Source of the DNA: Acidimicrobiia bacterium
GTDB taxonomy: Bacteria; Actinomycetota; Acidimicrobiia; Acidimicrobiales; Bin134
Length of the DNA stretch: 35,443 bases
Assembly (NCBI GenBank): GCA_022827405.1
Contig: JAJDTA010000061.1
Coordinates: 1 to 35,443 of the forward strand
Reading direction: 5' to 3'
Below are positions 15,984 to 24,614 of the stretch, in pieces (within the stretch, counting starts at the first letter, position 1; each line of letters opens with the position of its first letter). A program made the translations under genes and the position numbers. A model generated the notes under the pieces. The model saw only the letters and a program-made list of their open reading frames with translations, did not search any database and had not been told where the DNA came from.

Positions 15984-17066
15984 GTGGTGGCAACGGCCGA
16001 TCCGGTCGATTGGCGGCTGGCTGAGCGAGTAGCCAAAAGGGTCGGCGGCCACGAGCCGTTCCTCGATTCGTACCACTACCGCAGCCTCGCCCCCGAGCTG
16101 GCTGAGCTGACCGCCCAGGCCGAAGAGCTGGTGGCGGCCGAAACGGGGTTGAAGTCGATGTCGGGTGCCGCCCGCGCCCAAGTAGCCACCCGGGCTCAGT
16201 GGGTGGGCGCCAACGTGGCCTCGTTCCAGCGTCTGCTGCGCCCGGTTACCGAGAAGATGGCCGAGCGGGTGTCGCATGCGTGGCTGACCCCGGTGACCCA
16301 GCGGGTGAGCGGCACCGAGATGGGCGCGGTGCTCGGTTGGATGTCCACCCGGGTGCTGGGCCAGTACGACCTGCTGATAATCGAAGACGACAACCCCGAA
16401 GACCAAGACATGGTCTATTACGTGGGCCCCAACGTGATGGCCCTCGAGCACAAGCACGGCTTCGACCCCCACCAGTTCCGTCTTTGGCTGGCCTTGCACG
16501 AGACCACCCATCGGGCCCAGTTCACCGGCATCGAGTGGTTGCGGCCCTACTTCCTGGGACTGGTGCAAGAGGCCCTCGATGCCGCCGAGCCCGATTTGGA
16601 GCACTTCAAGTTCGTGGCCAAGCAGGTGATCGAGGCTCGACGGCGGGGCGAGGACCCACTGGCCGACGGGGGCCTCCCCGCCCTGTTGGCCACTCCTGAG
16701 CAAAAGGTGGTGCTGGACCGCATCGGCGGGATGATGAGCCTGCTGGAGGGCCACGGCGATGTCACCATGGACCGGGCCGGCGCCGGCCACATCCCCGATG
16801 CCAGCCGGTTCGCCCGGGTGCTGCGCCACCGCCGCAACTCGGCCAAAGGGGTGTCCAAGCTGTTGCAGCGCATCATCGGCATCGAGGCCAAGCTGAACCA
16901 GTACGCCGCCGGAGAGGCATTCATCGAGACGGTGGAGGCCCGGGGTGGCCCCGAGCTATTGAACCTGGTGTGGGAGTCTTCCGATCGGCTGCCCACCATG
17001 ACCGAGATCCGCAATCCCCAGCAGTGGATCAACCGCGTCAACGGCACTCACGCCCCGGCTGAGTGA
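15984..17066 (+). CDS. Zinc-dependent metalloprotease, DUF2342 type
   Basis: The 360-residue protein belongs to the actinobacterial zincin-like family found near tilS and hpt or with F420 genes. The zinc motif HETTH lies at 172-176 in LALHETTHRAQF. Nearby conserved segments are YVGPNVMALEHKH (about 146-158) and LLEGHGDVTMDRAG, which may supply a further ligand. There is no signal peptide, so it is cytoplasmic. The start is a GTG; the next codon is also GTG, and either could be used. Its stop overlaps the tilS start by 4 bp (GTGA). The family's true substrate is not established. Confidence 0.85.
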   Translation: MVATADPVDWRLAERVAKRVGGHEPFLDSYHYRSLAPELAELTAQAEELVAAETGLKSMSGAARAQVATRAQWVGANVASFQRLLRPVTEKMAERVSHAWLTPVTQRVSGTEMGAVLGWMSTRVLGQYDLLIIEDDNPEDQDMVYYVGPNVMALEHKHGFDPHQFRLWLALHETTHRAQFTGIEWLRPYFLGLVQEALDAAEPDLEHFKFVAKQVIEARRRGEDPLADGGLPALLATPEQKVVLDRIGGMMSLLEGHGDVTMDRAGAGHIPDASRFARVLRHRRNSAKGVSKLLQRIIGIEAKLNQYAAGEAFIETVEARGGPELLNLVWESSDRLPTMTEIRNPQQWINRVNGTHAPAE

Positions 17067-17932
17067 GCGCCGAAACCTCCGACCTGCTGGCGCGCTGCAC
17101 TTTTCCTCCCGCGGAAACTGCGGTGGACTGCGCGGTGTCGGGTGGCCCCGACTCGCTGGCCTTGTTGGTGCTGGCCGCCGAAGCAGGCTGCCGGGTGACC
17201 GCGTGGCATGTGGACCACGGCCTGCGCCCCGGCTCCGCCGACGAGGCCAATGTGGTAGCCCAGGCCGCCGCCCGCTGGGGTGCGGCCTTCGAAGCCCGCA
17301 CCGCCCATTGCCAGCCCGGCCCCAATCTGGAGGCCCGGGCCCGGGCGGCCCGCTACGAGGTGCTTCCCCCGGGAGTGCTCACCGGCCACACCGCCGATGA
17401 CCAAGCCGAAACGGTGCTGTTGAACCTCATCCGAGGGGCCGGACCCGACGGCCTGGCCGGCATCGACCCGGCCCGCCGCCCGCTGTTGGCCCTGCGACGA
17501 CACGAAACCCAGGCCCTGTGCGAAGCCGTTGGACTGGAACCGGTGCAAGACCCGTCGAACCTCGACCCCGCCCATCGCCGCAACCGCATCCGCCATGAGC
17601 TGCTGCCATTGCTGTGCGATATCGCCCAGCGCGACGTGGTGCCGATCATCGCCCGAAGCGCGGGCCTGATGGGCGGGATCCGCGACCTCCTCGACGAGCT
17701 GGCCGCGGCCATCGACCCCACCGACGCCAAAGCGGTGGCCGAAGCCCCCGAGCCCCTCGCTCAGATGGCGCTGCGGAGGTGGATCCAGCAGGAAACCGAC
17801 GCCGAGCATCCCCCCGATGCCGCGGCCATCGAGAGGGTCATGGCGGTGGTTCGAAACGAGGCTCGCTCCACTGAAATTGGCGCAGGCTGGAGCGTCACCC
17901 GATCTTCCCAACGGCTCGGCCTCCAAAGATAG
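17063..17932 (+). CDS. tilS: tRNA(Ile)-lysidine synthetase
   Basis: The enzyme attaches lysine to C34 of the CAU-anticodon isoleucine tRNA so that it reads AUA. The ATP-pyrophosphatase P-loop SGGPDS is at 26-31. WHVDHGLRPGS (about 48-58) and GHTADDQAETVLLNLIRG (about 109-126) are family motifs, and RNRIRHELLPLL (about 173-184) binds tRNA. The protein has 289 residues and lacks the long C-terminal domains of the E. coli enzyme, as is usual in actinobacteria. The GTG start overlaps the metalloprotease stop, so translation is coupled. hpt follows, the common partner. Confidence 0.95.
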   Translation: MSAETSDLLARCTFPPAETAVDCAVSGGPDSLALLVLAAEAGCRVTAWHVDHGLRPGSADEANVVAQAAARWGAAFEARTAHCQPGPNLEARARAARYEVLPPGVLTGHTADDQAETVLLNLIRGAGPDGLAGIDPARRPLLALRRHETQALCEAVGLEPVQDPSNLDPAHRRNRIRHELLPLLCDIAQRDVVPIIARSAGLMGGIRDLLDELAAAIDPTDAKAVAEAPEPLAQMALRRWIQQETDAEHPPDAAAIERVMAVVRNEARSTEIGAGWSVTRSSQRLGLQR

Positions 17933-17952
17933 GCACTACTAGGTTGGCCCTC

Positions 17953-18510
17953 GTGTCCACCGAGGCGAGCACCGGCAACGGCGACCCCGGCCCGATCCTG
18001 ATCTCCAACGACGAGCTGACCGCCTGCATCGCCGACCTCGGCTCCCGCATCACCGCCGACTACCAAGGCCAGGCCCCCCTGTTGGTGGGCGTGCTGAAGG
18101 GCGCCTTCATGTTCATGGCCGATCTGGCCCGGGCCATCCAACTGCCCGTGGAGTTCGACTTCATGGCGGTGTCGTCGTACGGCAGCTCCACCCGCACCAG
18201 CGGGGTGGTGCGGATCGTCAAAGACCTGGATCTCGATTTAGCCGGCCGAGACGTTATTTTGGTGGAAGACATCATCGACAGCGGCCTGACCCTCAATTAC
18301 CTCCGCAAGAACCTGGCCGCCCGCAACCCCGCCAGCCTGGAAGTGTGCGCCCTCCTCGTCCGCAAGGGCCGCCAGTACGAAGACCTAGATCTGCGCTACG
18401 TGGGCTTCGAGATCCCGCCCGACTTCGTTGTGGGCTACGGCCTCGACGTGGGCGAGCGCTACCGCCAACTCCCCCACATCTGCCAATACCAGCCGAACAG
18501 CAATACATAG
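17953..18510 (+). CDS. hpt: Hypoxanthine phosphoribosyltransferase
   Basis: This purine-salvage enzyme joins hypoxanthine or guanine to PRPP. The PRPP motif VILVEDIIDSGLT is in the middle, LVGVLKGAFMFMADL near the N-terminus, and DFVVGYGLDVGERYRQLPHI near the end holds the purine-contact region. I prefer GTG 17953 (VSTEASTGNGDPGP), with AGG 9 bases upstream; TTG 17944 is an alternative that adds three residues. It follows tilS after about 20 bp. In many actinobacteria ftsH comes next; here it is replaced by the Tad pilus operon. Confidence 0.95.
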   Translation: MSTEASTGNGDPGPILISNDELTACIADLGSRITADYQGQAPLLVGVLKGAFMFMADLARAIQLPVEFDFMAVSSYGSSTRTSGVVRIVKDLDLDLAGRDVILVEDIIDSGLTLNYLRKNLAARNPASLEVCALLVRKGRQYEDLDLRYVGFEIPPDFVVGYGLDVGERYRQLPHICQYQPNSNT

Positions 18511-18528
18511 AAATATTTCAAATACGTC

Positions 18529-18557
18529 TTGATTCACGAGCCAGCGTGTGGCAGATT
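18529..18557 (+). promoter_or_regulatory. Possible promoter of the Tad pilus operon
   Basis: TTGATT (18529-18534) and CAGATT (18552-18557) with a 17-bp spacer lie in the 100-bp gap between hpt and cpaB. Transcription would start about 45 bases before the cpaB ATG. The -10 match is weak. Confidence 0.3.
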
Positions 18558-18610
18558 GAATCCATCGGAGCGACTCGACGGCTCCCTCCCCCACCTTCCG
18601 GACACAACCC

Positions 18611-19321
18611 ATGCGGATGGCAAGCGAAGACCGTCGACAGCGGCTCCCCTGGGTGGTAATCGGGCTGACCGTCACGCTTACCGCGGCAATCGTCTTCGCC
18701 CTCTGGGCTTCGTCGCTGAGCAGCCGCACCGCGGTGGCGGTGGCCGGGCGGGACATCGCCGGAGGCTCCACGGTCGAGATCGACGACCTGCGAGCCGTTG
18801 AGATTGCCAGCAGTCAGGGAGCGGGCTTTGTCCCGATGTCCGACTTGGACTCAGTGGTGGGCCGAACTGTTCGGGCCAACATCCCCGAGGGAACGATCCT
18901 CCACCCCGAATTGCTGTCGACCAGTTCACCGATCGACCAGGACATGGCCGTAATCGGCGTTGTTCTCCATGCTGGTGCATTCCCGATTGCTCACCTCAGC
19001 CCCGGCCAGTTCGTCGGGGTGGTCTTCACCGGGGAGGACCGCGAACCCAGCCCCTCTGACCGGGACAATCGAGCGAATCAGGCTGGTCAGTCCACTATCT
19101 CTCCCACCTTCACCCGGACCAAAGTCGCCGAAGTAAGCAAGGTGCTGGATTCAGGCCAAGAAGCGCTGTTTGTGTCGCTTTTGGCCTCTGCTGATGATGC
19201 TGTGCCCATCAGCAGAGCTGCTGCTTCCAACGAGCTGCGGTTGATCCTGTTGCCCGGAGAACCCCGACCCGCAGGCGACCTTGTAAATGACGAGCCAACG
19301 ATGACTGGCGCCGCCCGATGA
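18611..19321 (+). CDS. cpaB: Flp pilus assembly protein CpaB (SAF domain)
   Basis: The 236-residue protein has one N-terminal membrane helix (about 15-35) and then a SAF domain: VAVAGRDIAGGSTVEIDDLRAVEI and GRTVRANIPEGTILHPELL are the diagnostic segments. In diderms CpaB/RcpC is periplasmic and supports Flp pilus export. In monoderms it lies outside the membrane near the wall. The ATG at 18611 or 18617 could start it, and no strong ribosome site distinguishes them. It opens an operon of ten genes; its stop overlaps the next start (ATGA). Confidence 0.82.
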   Translation: MRMASEDRRQRLPWVVIGLTVTLTAAIVFALWASSLSSRTAVAVAGRDIAGGSTVEIDDLRAVEIASSQGAGFVPMSDLDSVVGRTVRANIPEGTILHPELLSTSSPIDQDMAVIGVVLHAGAFPIAHLSPGQFVGVVFTGEDREPSPSDRDNRANQAGQSTISPTFTRTKVAEVSKVLDSGQEALFVSLLASADDAVPISRAAASNELRLILLPGEPRPAGDLVNDEPTMTGAAR

Positions 19322-20064
19322 GCATCATCGCGGTAGGGAGCGCGAAGGCCAGTCCCGGCGTCACCAGCCTGTCGGTTGGACTCGGCCTTTCTTGGGAAGC
19401 GACCACTGGACGACGAGCAGTTCTGGTGGAGGCCGACAGCGACGGCGGGGTGTTGGCGGCGCGCTTCGGCCTAGCCCTCACCCCCTCTCTGGTAGAGCTT
19501 TCCGGTGCAGCCCGGCATGAGCTAACGATCAGCCGGCTACGAGACAATAGCCAATTGCTGGCCGGTCAATTGCCCACGCTGGTTGCTCCTAGTTGCGGGG
19601 AAACCGCCGCTCTCGTCCTCAGTCCGATAGCGGGGCGACTGGCGGAAGGCCTTGGCCGCTTCGACGAAGTCGATGCTGTGGTCGACGTTGGCCGAGTGCG
19701 GTCTGGCTCCCCATCTGCTGAGCTCATCAAGCACTGCGATTTGCTGGTGCTCGTCGCTCGCCCTCGGTTCGACCATCTTGTTCCGTTGGTTCACCAAGCC
19801 CGGAGATTGGTTACCAATGAGATTCCAGCCGCGCTGGTTTGCGTAGGCGACCGGCCATATCCGCCAACGGAGATGGCCAAGGCCTCTCAACTCGATCTCT
19901 TGGGCGTCATGGCCCACGAACCGCGGGTGGCCCAGGCCCTAGGAGGCGGCCTGCCCGACAACCGGCGTCACCGCCGGCTGTTGCTGTGGCGAACCCTGGC
20001 CGAACTTGTCCATCGGATCCACTATCGCCTGCAAACCCCGGCGGCCGGGCATGAGGCGGCCTAG
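19318..20064 (+). CDS. TadZ/CpaE-like MinD-family protein with degenerate P-loop
   Basis: The 248-residue protein has the fold and position of TadZ/CpaE, the ParA/MinD relatives that localise Tad machines. The N-terminal IIAVGSAKASPGVTSLSVGLG lies where KGGxGKT is expected: the motif is stretched to SAKASPGVTS. The next family segments remain: RAVLVEADSDGGVLAARFG (the Walker A' aspartate region) and VDAVVDVGRVRSGS. Nucleotide binding is doubtful, as in other TadZ proteins that keep only an atypical P-loop. It overlaps cpaB by 4 bp and lies 3 bp before tadA. Confidence 0.75.
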   Translation: MSIIAVGSAKASPGVTSLSVGLGLSWEATTGRRAVLVEADSDGGVLAARFGLALTPSLVELSGAARHELTISRLRDNSQLLAGQLPTLVAPSCGETAALVLSPIAGRLAEGLGRFDEVDAVVDVGRVRSGSPSAELIKHCDLLVLVARPRFDHLVPLVHQARRLVTNEIPAALVCVGDRPYPPTEMAKASQLDLLGVMAHEPRVAQALGGGLPDNRRHRRLLLWRTLAELVHRIHYRLQTPAAGHEAA

Positions 20065-20067
20065 TCA

Positions 20068-21258
20068 ATGCCGATGACTGCCTCCGCTTACACCGAACAG
20101 GTGCTGACCATGGTCACCCGGGAATTCGAACAGACCGAAGCGAGCCAGCTCGGTGATCGGCTCGAGCAAAAGGCCTTGGCCAGCCGGTTCATTGCGGAGG
20201 CCCTTGACACCATCGCTGCTGAACGGGCCAGGGCATTCCTACCCCCCATCGACAGCACCGAAGAGTCGTTCATAACCGACGAAGTGCTGGCCACTCTGTT
20301 CGGACTCGGGCCCATAGAGCGGCTGTTGGCCGACGACTCCGTGGAGAACGTGAACATCAACGGATGCGACACGGTTTGGGTACACCACGCGGGCGGAATC
20401 AAACGACGAGCCGAGCCCGTGGCCGGGTCAGACGAAGACTTGGTGGCGCTCATCCGCAAAGCAGCGGCTCGGCTGGGACGCAACGAAAGGCGGTTCGATC
20501 TCGCCAACCCATTTCTTGATCTGCAATTGCCCGATGGGTCTCGATTGAACGCCGTGATGGCGGTGTCCGAGCGCCCCGCGGTCTCAATCCGCCGTCATCG
20601 CCACGAGCGGGTGACCCTCGACGAACTGTGCGATATGGGCACCCTCGACGAGGCGCTTCGTACCTTCTTGAACGCCGCGGTGCAAGCCCACAAGAGCATC
20701 ATCATCTGCGGGGGGACCAACGCGGGAAAGACAACGCTCCTGCGTGCTCTTCTGAACGCCTGCGACCCCGATGAGCGGCTGATCACCATAGAAGACCGTT
20801 TGGAGCTGGGCCTGACCGCCGACCCCATCGGCCATCGCGACGTCATTGAGATGGAAACCCGAACAGCCAACATCGAGGGTTCGGGCGGAATCACCATGCA
20901 GCAGCTAGTGAGAAATGCCTTGGCCATGTCGCCTGACCGGTTGATTGTGGGCGAGGTGCGAGGTCCCGAGGTCGTGGACATGCTGGCCGCGCTGTCCACC
21001 GGAAACGACGGCTCGATGTGCACAATTCACGCCAACTCTTCCCAGGCGGCATTCAGCAAGATCGCCACCTACGCCTTGCGGTCCGCAGAACACATCCCGG
21101 TAGAGGCCACCTATCGGATGATTGCGGAGAGCATCAACCTCGTCGTCCATGTGAGCAGGGGTCACGACGGCCGTCGCCGAGTGAGCTCGGTACGAGAAGT
21201 CACCGGCAGCTCGATGGGCGAAGTGAACAGCGTCGAAGTGTTCAAGGACCGCAAGTGA
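20068..21258 (+). CDS. tadA: Tad pilus assembly ATPase TadA
   Basis: This 396-residue secretion ATPase of the VirB11/CpaF group powers Flp pilus assembly at the inner face of the membrane. An N-terminal domain is followed by FGLGPIERLLADDSVENVNINGCDTVWV (about 78-105, in two parts), typical of CpaF. Walker A is GGTNAGKTT (about 215-223), the Asp box is LITIEDRLEL, Walker B is RLIVGEVRG (291-299, E296) and the His box is CTIHANS (318-324). It is followed by tadB with a GTGA overlap. Confidence 0.95.
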   Translation: MPMTASAYTEQVLTMVTREFEQTEASQLGDRLEQKALASRFIAEALDTIAAERARAFLPPIDSTEESFITDEVLATLFGLGPIERLLADDSVENVNINGCDTVWVHHAGGIKRRAEPVAGSDEDLVALIRKAAARLGRNERRFDLANPFLDLQLPDGSRLNAVMAVSERPAVSIRRHRHERVTLDELCDMGTLDEALRTFLNAAVQAHKSIIICGGTNAGKTTLLRALLNACDPDERLITIEDRLELGLTADPIGHRDVIEMETRTANIEGSGGITMQQLVRNALAMSPDRLIVGEVRGPEVVDMLAALSTGNDGSMCTIHANSSQAAFSKIATYALRSAEHIPVEATYRMIAESINLVVHVSRGHDGRRRVSSVREVTGSSMGEVNSVEVFKDRK

Positions 21259-22142
21259 CCTCGCTTGTTGGAGCGTTGCTGGGGGCTGCCGTGGGCAGCG
21301 GATTCTTCACCGCTCTCATCGGCTGGCGGGGCACCCCGGCATGGGTGGACCAGAGCGGCCCGACGCTGCTCAACAGGCTCCGGGGGCCAATGGCTCCGCT
21401 GGCACTTCGCTTGGCCATCGCAGCCACCGGGTTCATGGCCGCGGTCGTACTGACCAGATGGCTCGTTGCCGGACTCATCGTGGGCGTGGCCGGTTTCAGC
21501 GCGCCGACCGTAATAGGCACCAAAGCAAACCGCGACCGGGAGGTCGAGCGCATGGCCGCGCTGGCCACCTGGGTGGAGATGGTGCGGGACACGATCGGCG
21601 CGGCATCAGGGCTGATCGAGACGTTGAAGGCCACTGCGGCTACCGCACCGGCGGCAATACGCACCCCAGTGCAGCAGCTGGCCGCGCGAGCCGAACGAGA
21701 GCCGCTGCCCGACGCCTTGGCCAAATTCGCCGACGAAGTGGACCACGGAGTTTCCGACACCGTGGCCGTCACGCTTCAACTGGCGGCGGCCAACCAGGCG
21801 GGATCATTGCAAGAGGCACTGGCTGAACTGGCCGAGAATACCCGCCAAGAGGTGTCAATGCGGTTGAGGATCGAGGCCTCTCGGGCTCGGCAGTTCACCT
21901 CTGCCCGCTTCATTGCCGGCGTTGTGGCGGTGTTCTCCGTGGGCATGGTGGGTTTCAGCAGGCCCTACTTGGCCCCCTACGACACGGCGTGGGGACAGGT
22001 TGCCCTCGTGGTGATCGGTGGACTGTTCATCGGATCGGCCATCGCCCTGGTGAAGATGAGCCAGTTCAAGAACCCGCCTCGAATCCTCGACGTGCGCCAC
22101 ACCCCCGCGACCCCGGGAACGGCCGGAGGAGGCCCCCGATGA
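21255..22142 (+). CDS. tadB: Tad pilus assembly membrane protein TadB
   Basis: The 295-residue protein has the type II secretion F domain: ATWVEMVRDTIGAASGLIETLKA (about 108-130, in two parts) and SDTVAVTLQLAAANQAGSLQEALAELAEN. About four membrane helices are visible near 2-22, 46-80, 217-236 and 250-272. It forms the inner-membrane platform with TadC. The start is GTG 21255, which overlaps the tadA stop; upstream in-frame sequence lies inside tadA and is not used. The stop overlaps tadC by 4 bp. Confidence 0.9.
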   Translation: MTSLVGALLGAAVGSGFFTALIGWRGTPAWVDQSGPTLLNRLRGPMAPLALRLAIAATGFMAAVVLTRWLVAGLIVGVAGFSAPTVIGTKANRDREVERMAALATWVEMVRDTIGAASGLIETLKATAATAPAAIRTPVQQLAARAEREPLPDALAKFADEVDHGVSDTVAVTLQLAAANQAGSLQEALAELAENTRQEVSMRLRIEASRARQFTSARFIAGVVAVFSVGMVGFSRPYLAPYDTAWGQVALVVIGGLFIGSAIALVKMSQFKNPPRILDVRHTPATPGTAGGGPR

Positions 22143-23017
22143 TCGTCGGCCTGGCCCTGGGCACCGTGATCGGGATTGGATTCGCCGTCTCCTTCTGGGG
22201 GCTGTTCCCTCCCCGAGAGCCATTGCAATCCCGACTGAGCGAGCTGAATGAGCCAACGGAGTCCGGCCACCGAACCGAAACCCGTCGCGACAGAATCGGA
22301 CGGGTCGCAGCACAGTCATTCGCCCCATTCGGACTGCGACGGAGCCGAGTGGCGCTCGATCTGCGGGCAACCAGCCAAAGCCTGGAAGAACTAGCCATCG
22401 CCAAATTGGGGATGATGCTCCTAGGAGCGGGGCTGCCGGCGGGTGTTTGGGCCATCGCCTGGTTCAGCCAAACGTGGATCTCTCCCCTGCTGGTGGTCGT
22501 GGCATCAATCGTGGGAGGAGGACTGCTCTACCTGGTTCCCGATATCTCGTTGCGAGAAAGAGCCCGCGACCGCCGTCGAGAGTTGCGCCACCAAATCAGC
22601 GCCTATCTGGATCTCGTGGGCCTTCACCTTTCAGGAGGGGCAGGAATGGAACGGGCCTTAATCGACTCGGCGGCCCACGGCACTGCGTGGGGGTTTGTCG
22701 AGATTAAGAGGGCACTACGGCAAGCCCAGTTGGCCAATGAGCCTCCGTCGGCTGCCTTCGAGCAACTGGCCCAAGAACTGGGTTCGACAGAACTCGAAGA
22801 ACTCGCCGCATGGGTCAGGCTGGCCAGCACCTCTGGGTCTCGGGTGCGATCGTCTCTGCATACCAAGGCTCGGGGCTTGCGAGAGCGGGCGCAGACCGAA
22901 GCGGAGACCGAAGCCCAGCAGTCCACGGAGCGCATGTCGCTCCCTGTCGTACTCATGTTCTCGGGGTTTCTGGGACTGATCGGCTATCCGGCTTTTGCCG
23001 CCATAGTCAGCTCGTGA
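22139..23017 (+). CDS. tadC: Tad pilus assembly membrane protein TadC
   Basis: The 292-residue second platform protein also has the type II secretion F domain (LRHQISAYLDLVGLHLSGGAGMERAL, about 147-172, in two parts). Helices lie near 3-22, 83-120 and at the C-terminus (SLPVVLMFSGFLGLIGYPAF). The start is ATG 22139 within the ATGA junction. It is followed, after an 82-bp gap with its own ribosome site, by the pilin gene, so pilin translation can be set separately from the machinery. Confidence 0.88.
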   Translation: MIVGLALGTVIGIGFAVSFWGLFPPREPLQSRLSELNEPTESGHRTETRRDRIGRVAAQSFAPFGLRRSRVALDLRATSQSLEELAIAKLGMMLLGAGLPAGVWAIAWFSQTWISPLLVVVASIVGGGLLYLVPDISLRERARDRRRELRHQISAYLDLVGLHLSGGAGMERALIDSAAHGTAWGFVEIKRALRQAQLANEPPSAAFEQLAQELGSTELEELAAWVRLASTSGSRVRSSLHTKARGLRERAQTEAETEAQQSTERMSLPVVLMFSGFLGLIGYPAFAAIVSS

Positions 23018-23099
23018 ATGGGCCAGCGAAACCCACTCCTGAGACACCTAACTATCGGCGTCATAAACCGCCCCAACCGACATTCCGCAGGAGAAACAA

Positions 23100-23300
23100 A
23101 TGAAAGTGAGATCCAAGTTTCTTTGTCTGATCATCTCGGCGACGACCGGGCTCGAAGAGCGAGCCCGCCGGGTCTGGCAAAGCGACCGGGGCGACGTCAC
23201 CTCGACGGTCATCATCATTGCGGTTCTGGTGGCCGCAGCGGTGGCCGCGGGTGTAGTCATCACGAATTTCATTTCTGGGCAGACCAGCAAGATCAGCTGA
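23100..23300 (+). CDS. Flp-type pilin, small
   Basis: The 66-residue protein has a basic N-terminus, then DRGDVTSTVIIIAVLVAAAVAA, a hydrophobic helix preceded by Gly-Asp, resembling the RG-x-x-x-E/V pattern at the cut site of Flp prepilins. A short C-terminus (SGQTSKIS) follows. An AGGAGA ribosome site 5 bases before the ATG is the strongest in the operon, which fits an abundant subunit. No prepilin peptidase gene (TadV/CpaA) is present in the window. Confidence 0.72.
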   Translation: MKVRSKFLCLIISATTGLEERARRVWQSDRGDVTSTVIIIAVLVAAAVAAGVVITNFISGQTSKIS

Positions 23301-23704
23301 CCAATGGTGGAAGGACCAAACCGGGAACGGAACGCGAGCGCGGTGAAGTCACCACCACCGTTCTGCTGGTTCCCATTGCCATGACTTTGATCCTTGTCGT
23401 TGTCCAGGCGGCCCTGGTCTTTCACGCTCAAGCCATCGTCGATGCTGCGGCTCAAGACGGCGCCATCGCCGGTCAGGGCGAATCAGGCGCGGAGGCGGTA
23501 GCCCAAACAGCGGTTCAGTCGGTCATTGGAACATACGCGGGGAATCTGCTGAGGGACATAGATGTTTTTGCTCACACCGACTCATCGCGGTTTTCGGTGA
23601 CCGTTCAGGCCACCGTGAAGTCACTAATCCCCGGATTTGCCCCGGCGATTTCTTCTACTGCGGTCGGACCCCGTGAGACCTTCATCCCCGTGAATCGAAG
23701 ATGA
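23297..23704 (+). CDS. TadE-like pilus protein, probable CTG start
   Basis: The 135-residue TadE-type minor pilin candidate has ERGEVTTTVLLVPIAMTLIL near the N-terminus, a membrane helix (about 21-42), then a small-residue-rich AIVDAAAQDGAIAGQGESG region and a beta-rich C-terminus. The reading frame has no ATG, GTG or TTG after the pilin coding region that keeps the helix. CTG at 23297 overlaps the pilin stop (CTGA), the same geometry as the other coupled junctions, and is the best start. Its own stop overlaps the next gene (ATGA). Confidence 0.7.
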   Translation: MTNGGRTKPGTERERGEVTTTVLLVPIAMTLILVVVQAALVFHAQAIVDAAAQDGAIAGQGESGAEAVAQTAVQSVIGTYAGNLLRDIDVFAHTDSSRFSVTVQATVKSLIPGFAPAISSTAVGPRETFIPVNRR

Positions 23705-24150
23705 GGAGGGAAATCCGATGGCCTCGGCCATCCTGTGGAGCACCCGAACGGGGCAGCAGCGTGGTCGGACTCGTGGTGCTGACTCCGGTTATGGCCTTGC
23801 TCTTCTTCTTTGTGATTGCCGCCGGTCAATTGGGCGTGATCGAGAGCAAATTGACGACGGCGGCCCGCAGCGCCGCCCGAGCTGCCTCCCAATACCGGTC
23901 GGTCGCTACCGCCCGGGCGGAGGCAATCACGATCACAGAAGCCTCTTTGGGGCAGTTGGATGTGGACTGCCAGGGCGGACCCCGGGTTCGTGTCTTGGAG
24001 ATGGATCTTCAGCCAGGAGGAAGTGTGCGAATCCAGGTTTCGTGCACGATGCGATTGTCGGATCTGACCATGCTCAGCATTCCCGGAAGCCGAATGGTGA
24101 CGGCAGACTCTGCCGCAGTGGTGGATCGCCACCGCAGCGGGCACTACTAG
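23701..24150 (+). CDS. TadE-like pilus protein, second
   Basis: The 149-residue protein has a basic N-terminus with ERGSSVVGLVVLTPVMALLF (16-35) starting the single membrane helix. It then has a helix rich in Ala/Arg (TTAARSAARAASQYRSVATA) and a beta domain with two cysteines (CQGGPRV and VSCTMR) that could form a disulfide outside the cell. This is the TadE/TadF layout of minor pseudopilins. The start is at the ATGA overlap with the preceding gene. Confidence 0.75.
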   Translation: MRREIRWPRPSCGAPERGSSVVGLVVLTPVMALLFFFVIAAGQLGVIESKLTTAARSAARAASQYRSVATARAEAITITEASLGQLDVDCQGGPRVRVLEMDLQPGGSVRIQVSCTMRLSDLTMLSIPGSRMVTADSAAVVDRHRSGHY

Positions 24151-24152
24151 TC

Positions 24153-24614
24153 GTGCACTGGTGCCATCCAAGCAGACTCTCTGGCTCCGCACCGCCATCG
24201 AGGCACCGCCAACGGGGGCAGATCACGATGGTGTTTGTCGTGTTGGCCGTGGTGCTGGTCATGCTCGGCGGACTGGCATTCGACGGCGCCCAGATCTTGA
24301 ATGCCAGACGAGAAGCCTCCACGTTGGCTCTCGAAGCAGCCAGAGCTGGGGCCCAAGCGATCTCTACAGAGTTGATCTACCGAGATCAAGCAAGCGTGCC
24401 CATCGACCCATCACGGGCTCGAATCGCAGCCTCCGAATATCTCGACCAGCACAATGATTGGTCGATATCGGTTCGGGGCGACACGGTTTCAACAACCGTG
24501 TGGCTGATCCAGCCTCTTCAAATCCTCTCACTGCTCGGCATCGATTCACGCCGAGTGGCCGGCACCGCCACGGCGCGGGCCGTGTGGGGCGTTAGCACAG
24601 GACAGGGCCTATGA
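24153..24614 (+). CDS. TadG-like pilus protein
   Basis: The 153-residue protein has an N-terminal basic segment and RGQITMVFVVLAVVLVMLGG, followed by LAFDGAQILNARREASTLALEAARAGAQA. This is the Flp-pilus TadE/G-like signature. I place the start at GTG 24153, 2 bp after the preceding stop; no ATG lies upstream in frame. ATG 24228 would cut into the helix motif. The stop overlaps the next gene's ATG (ATGA). Confidence 0.7.
   Translation: MHWCHPSRLSGSAPPSRHRQRGQITMVFVVLAVVLVMLGGLAFDGAQILNARREASTLALEAARAGAQAISTELIYRDQASVPIDPSRARIAASEYLDQHNDWSISVRGDTVSTTVWLIQPLQILSLLGIDSRRVAGTATARAVWGVSTGQGL

Noticed and set aside
23304-23306. ATG after the pilin stop as the TadE-like start
   Set aside because: It is out of frame with the TadE-like sequence and its frame ends quickly.
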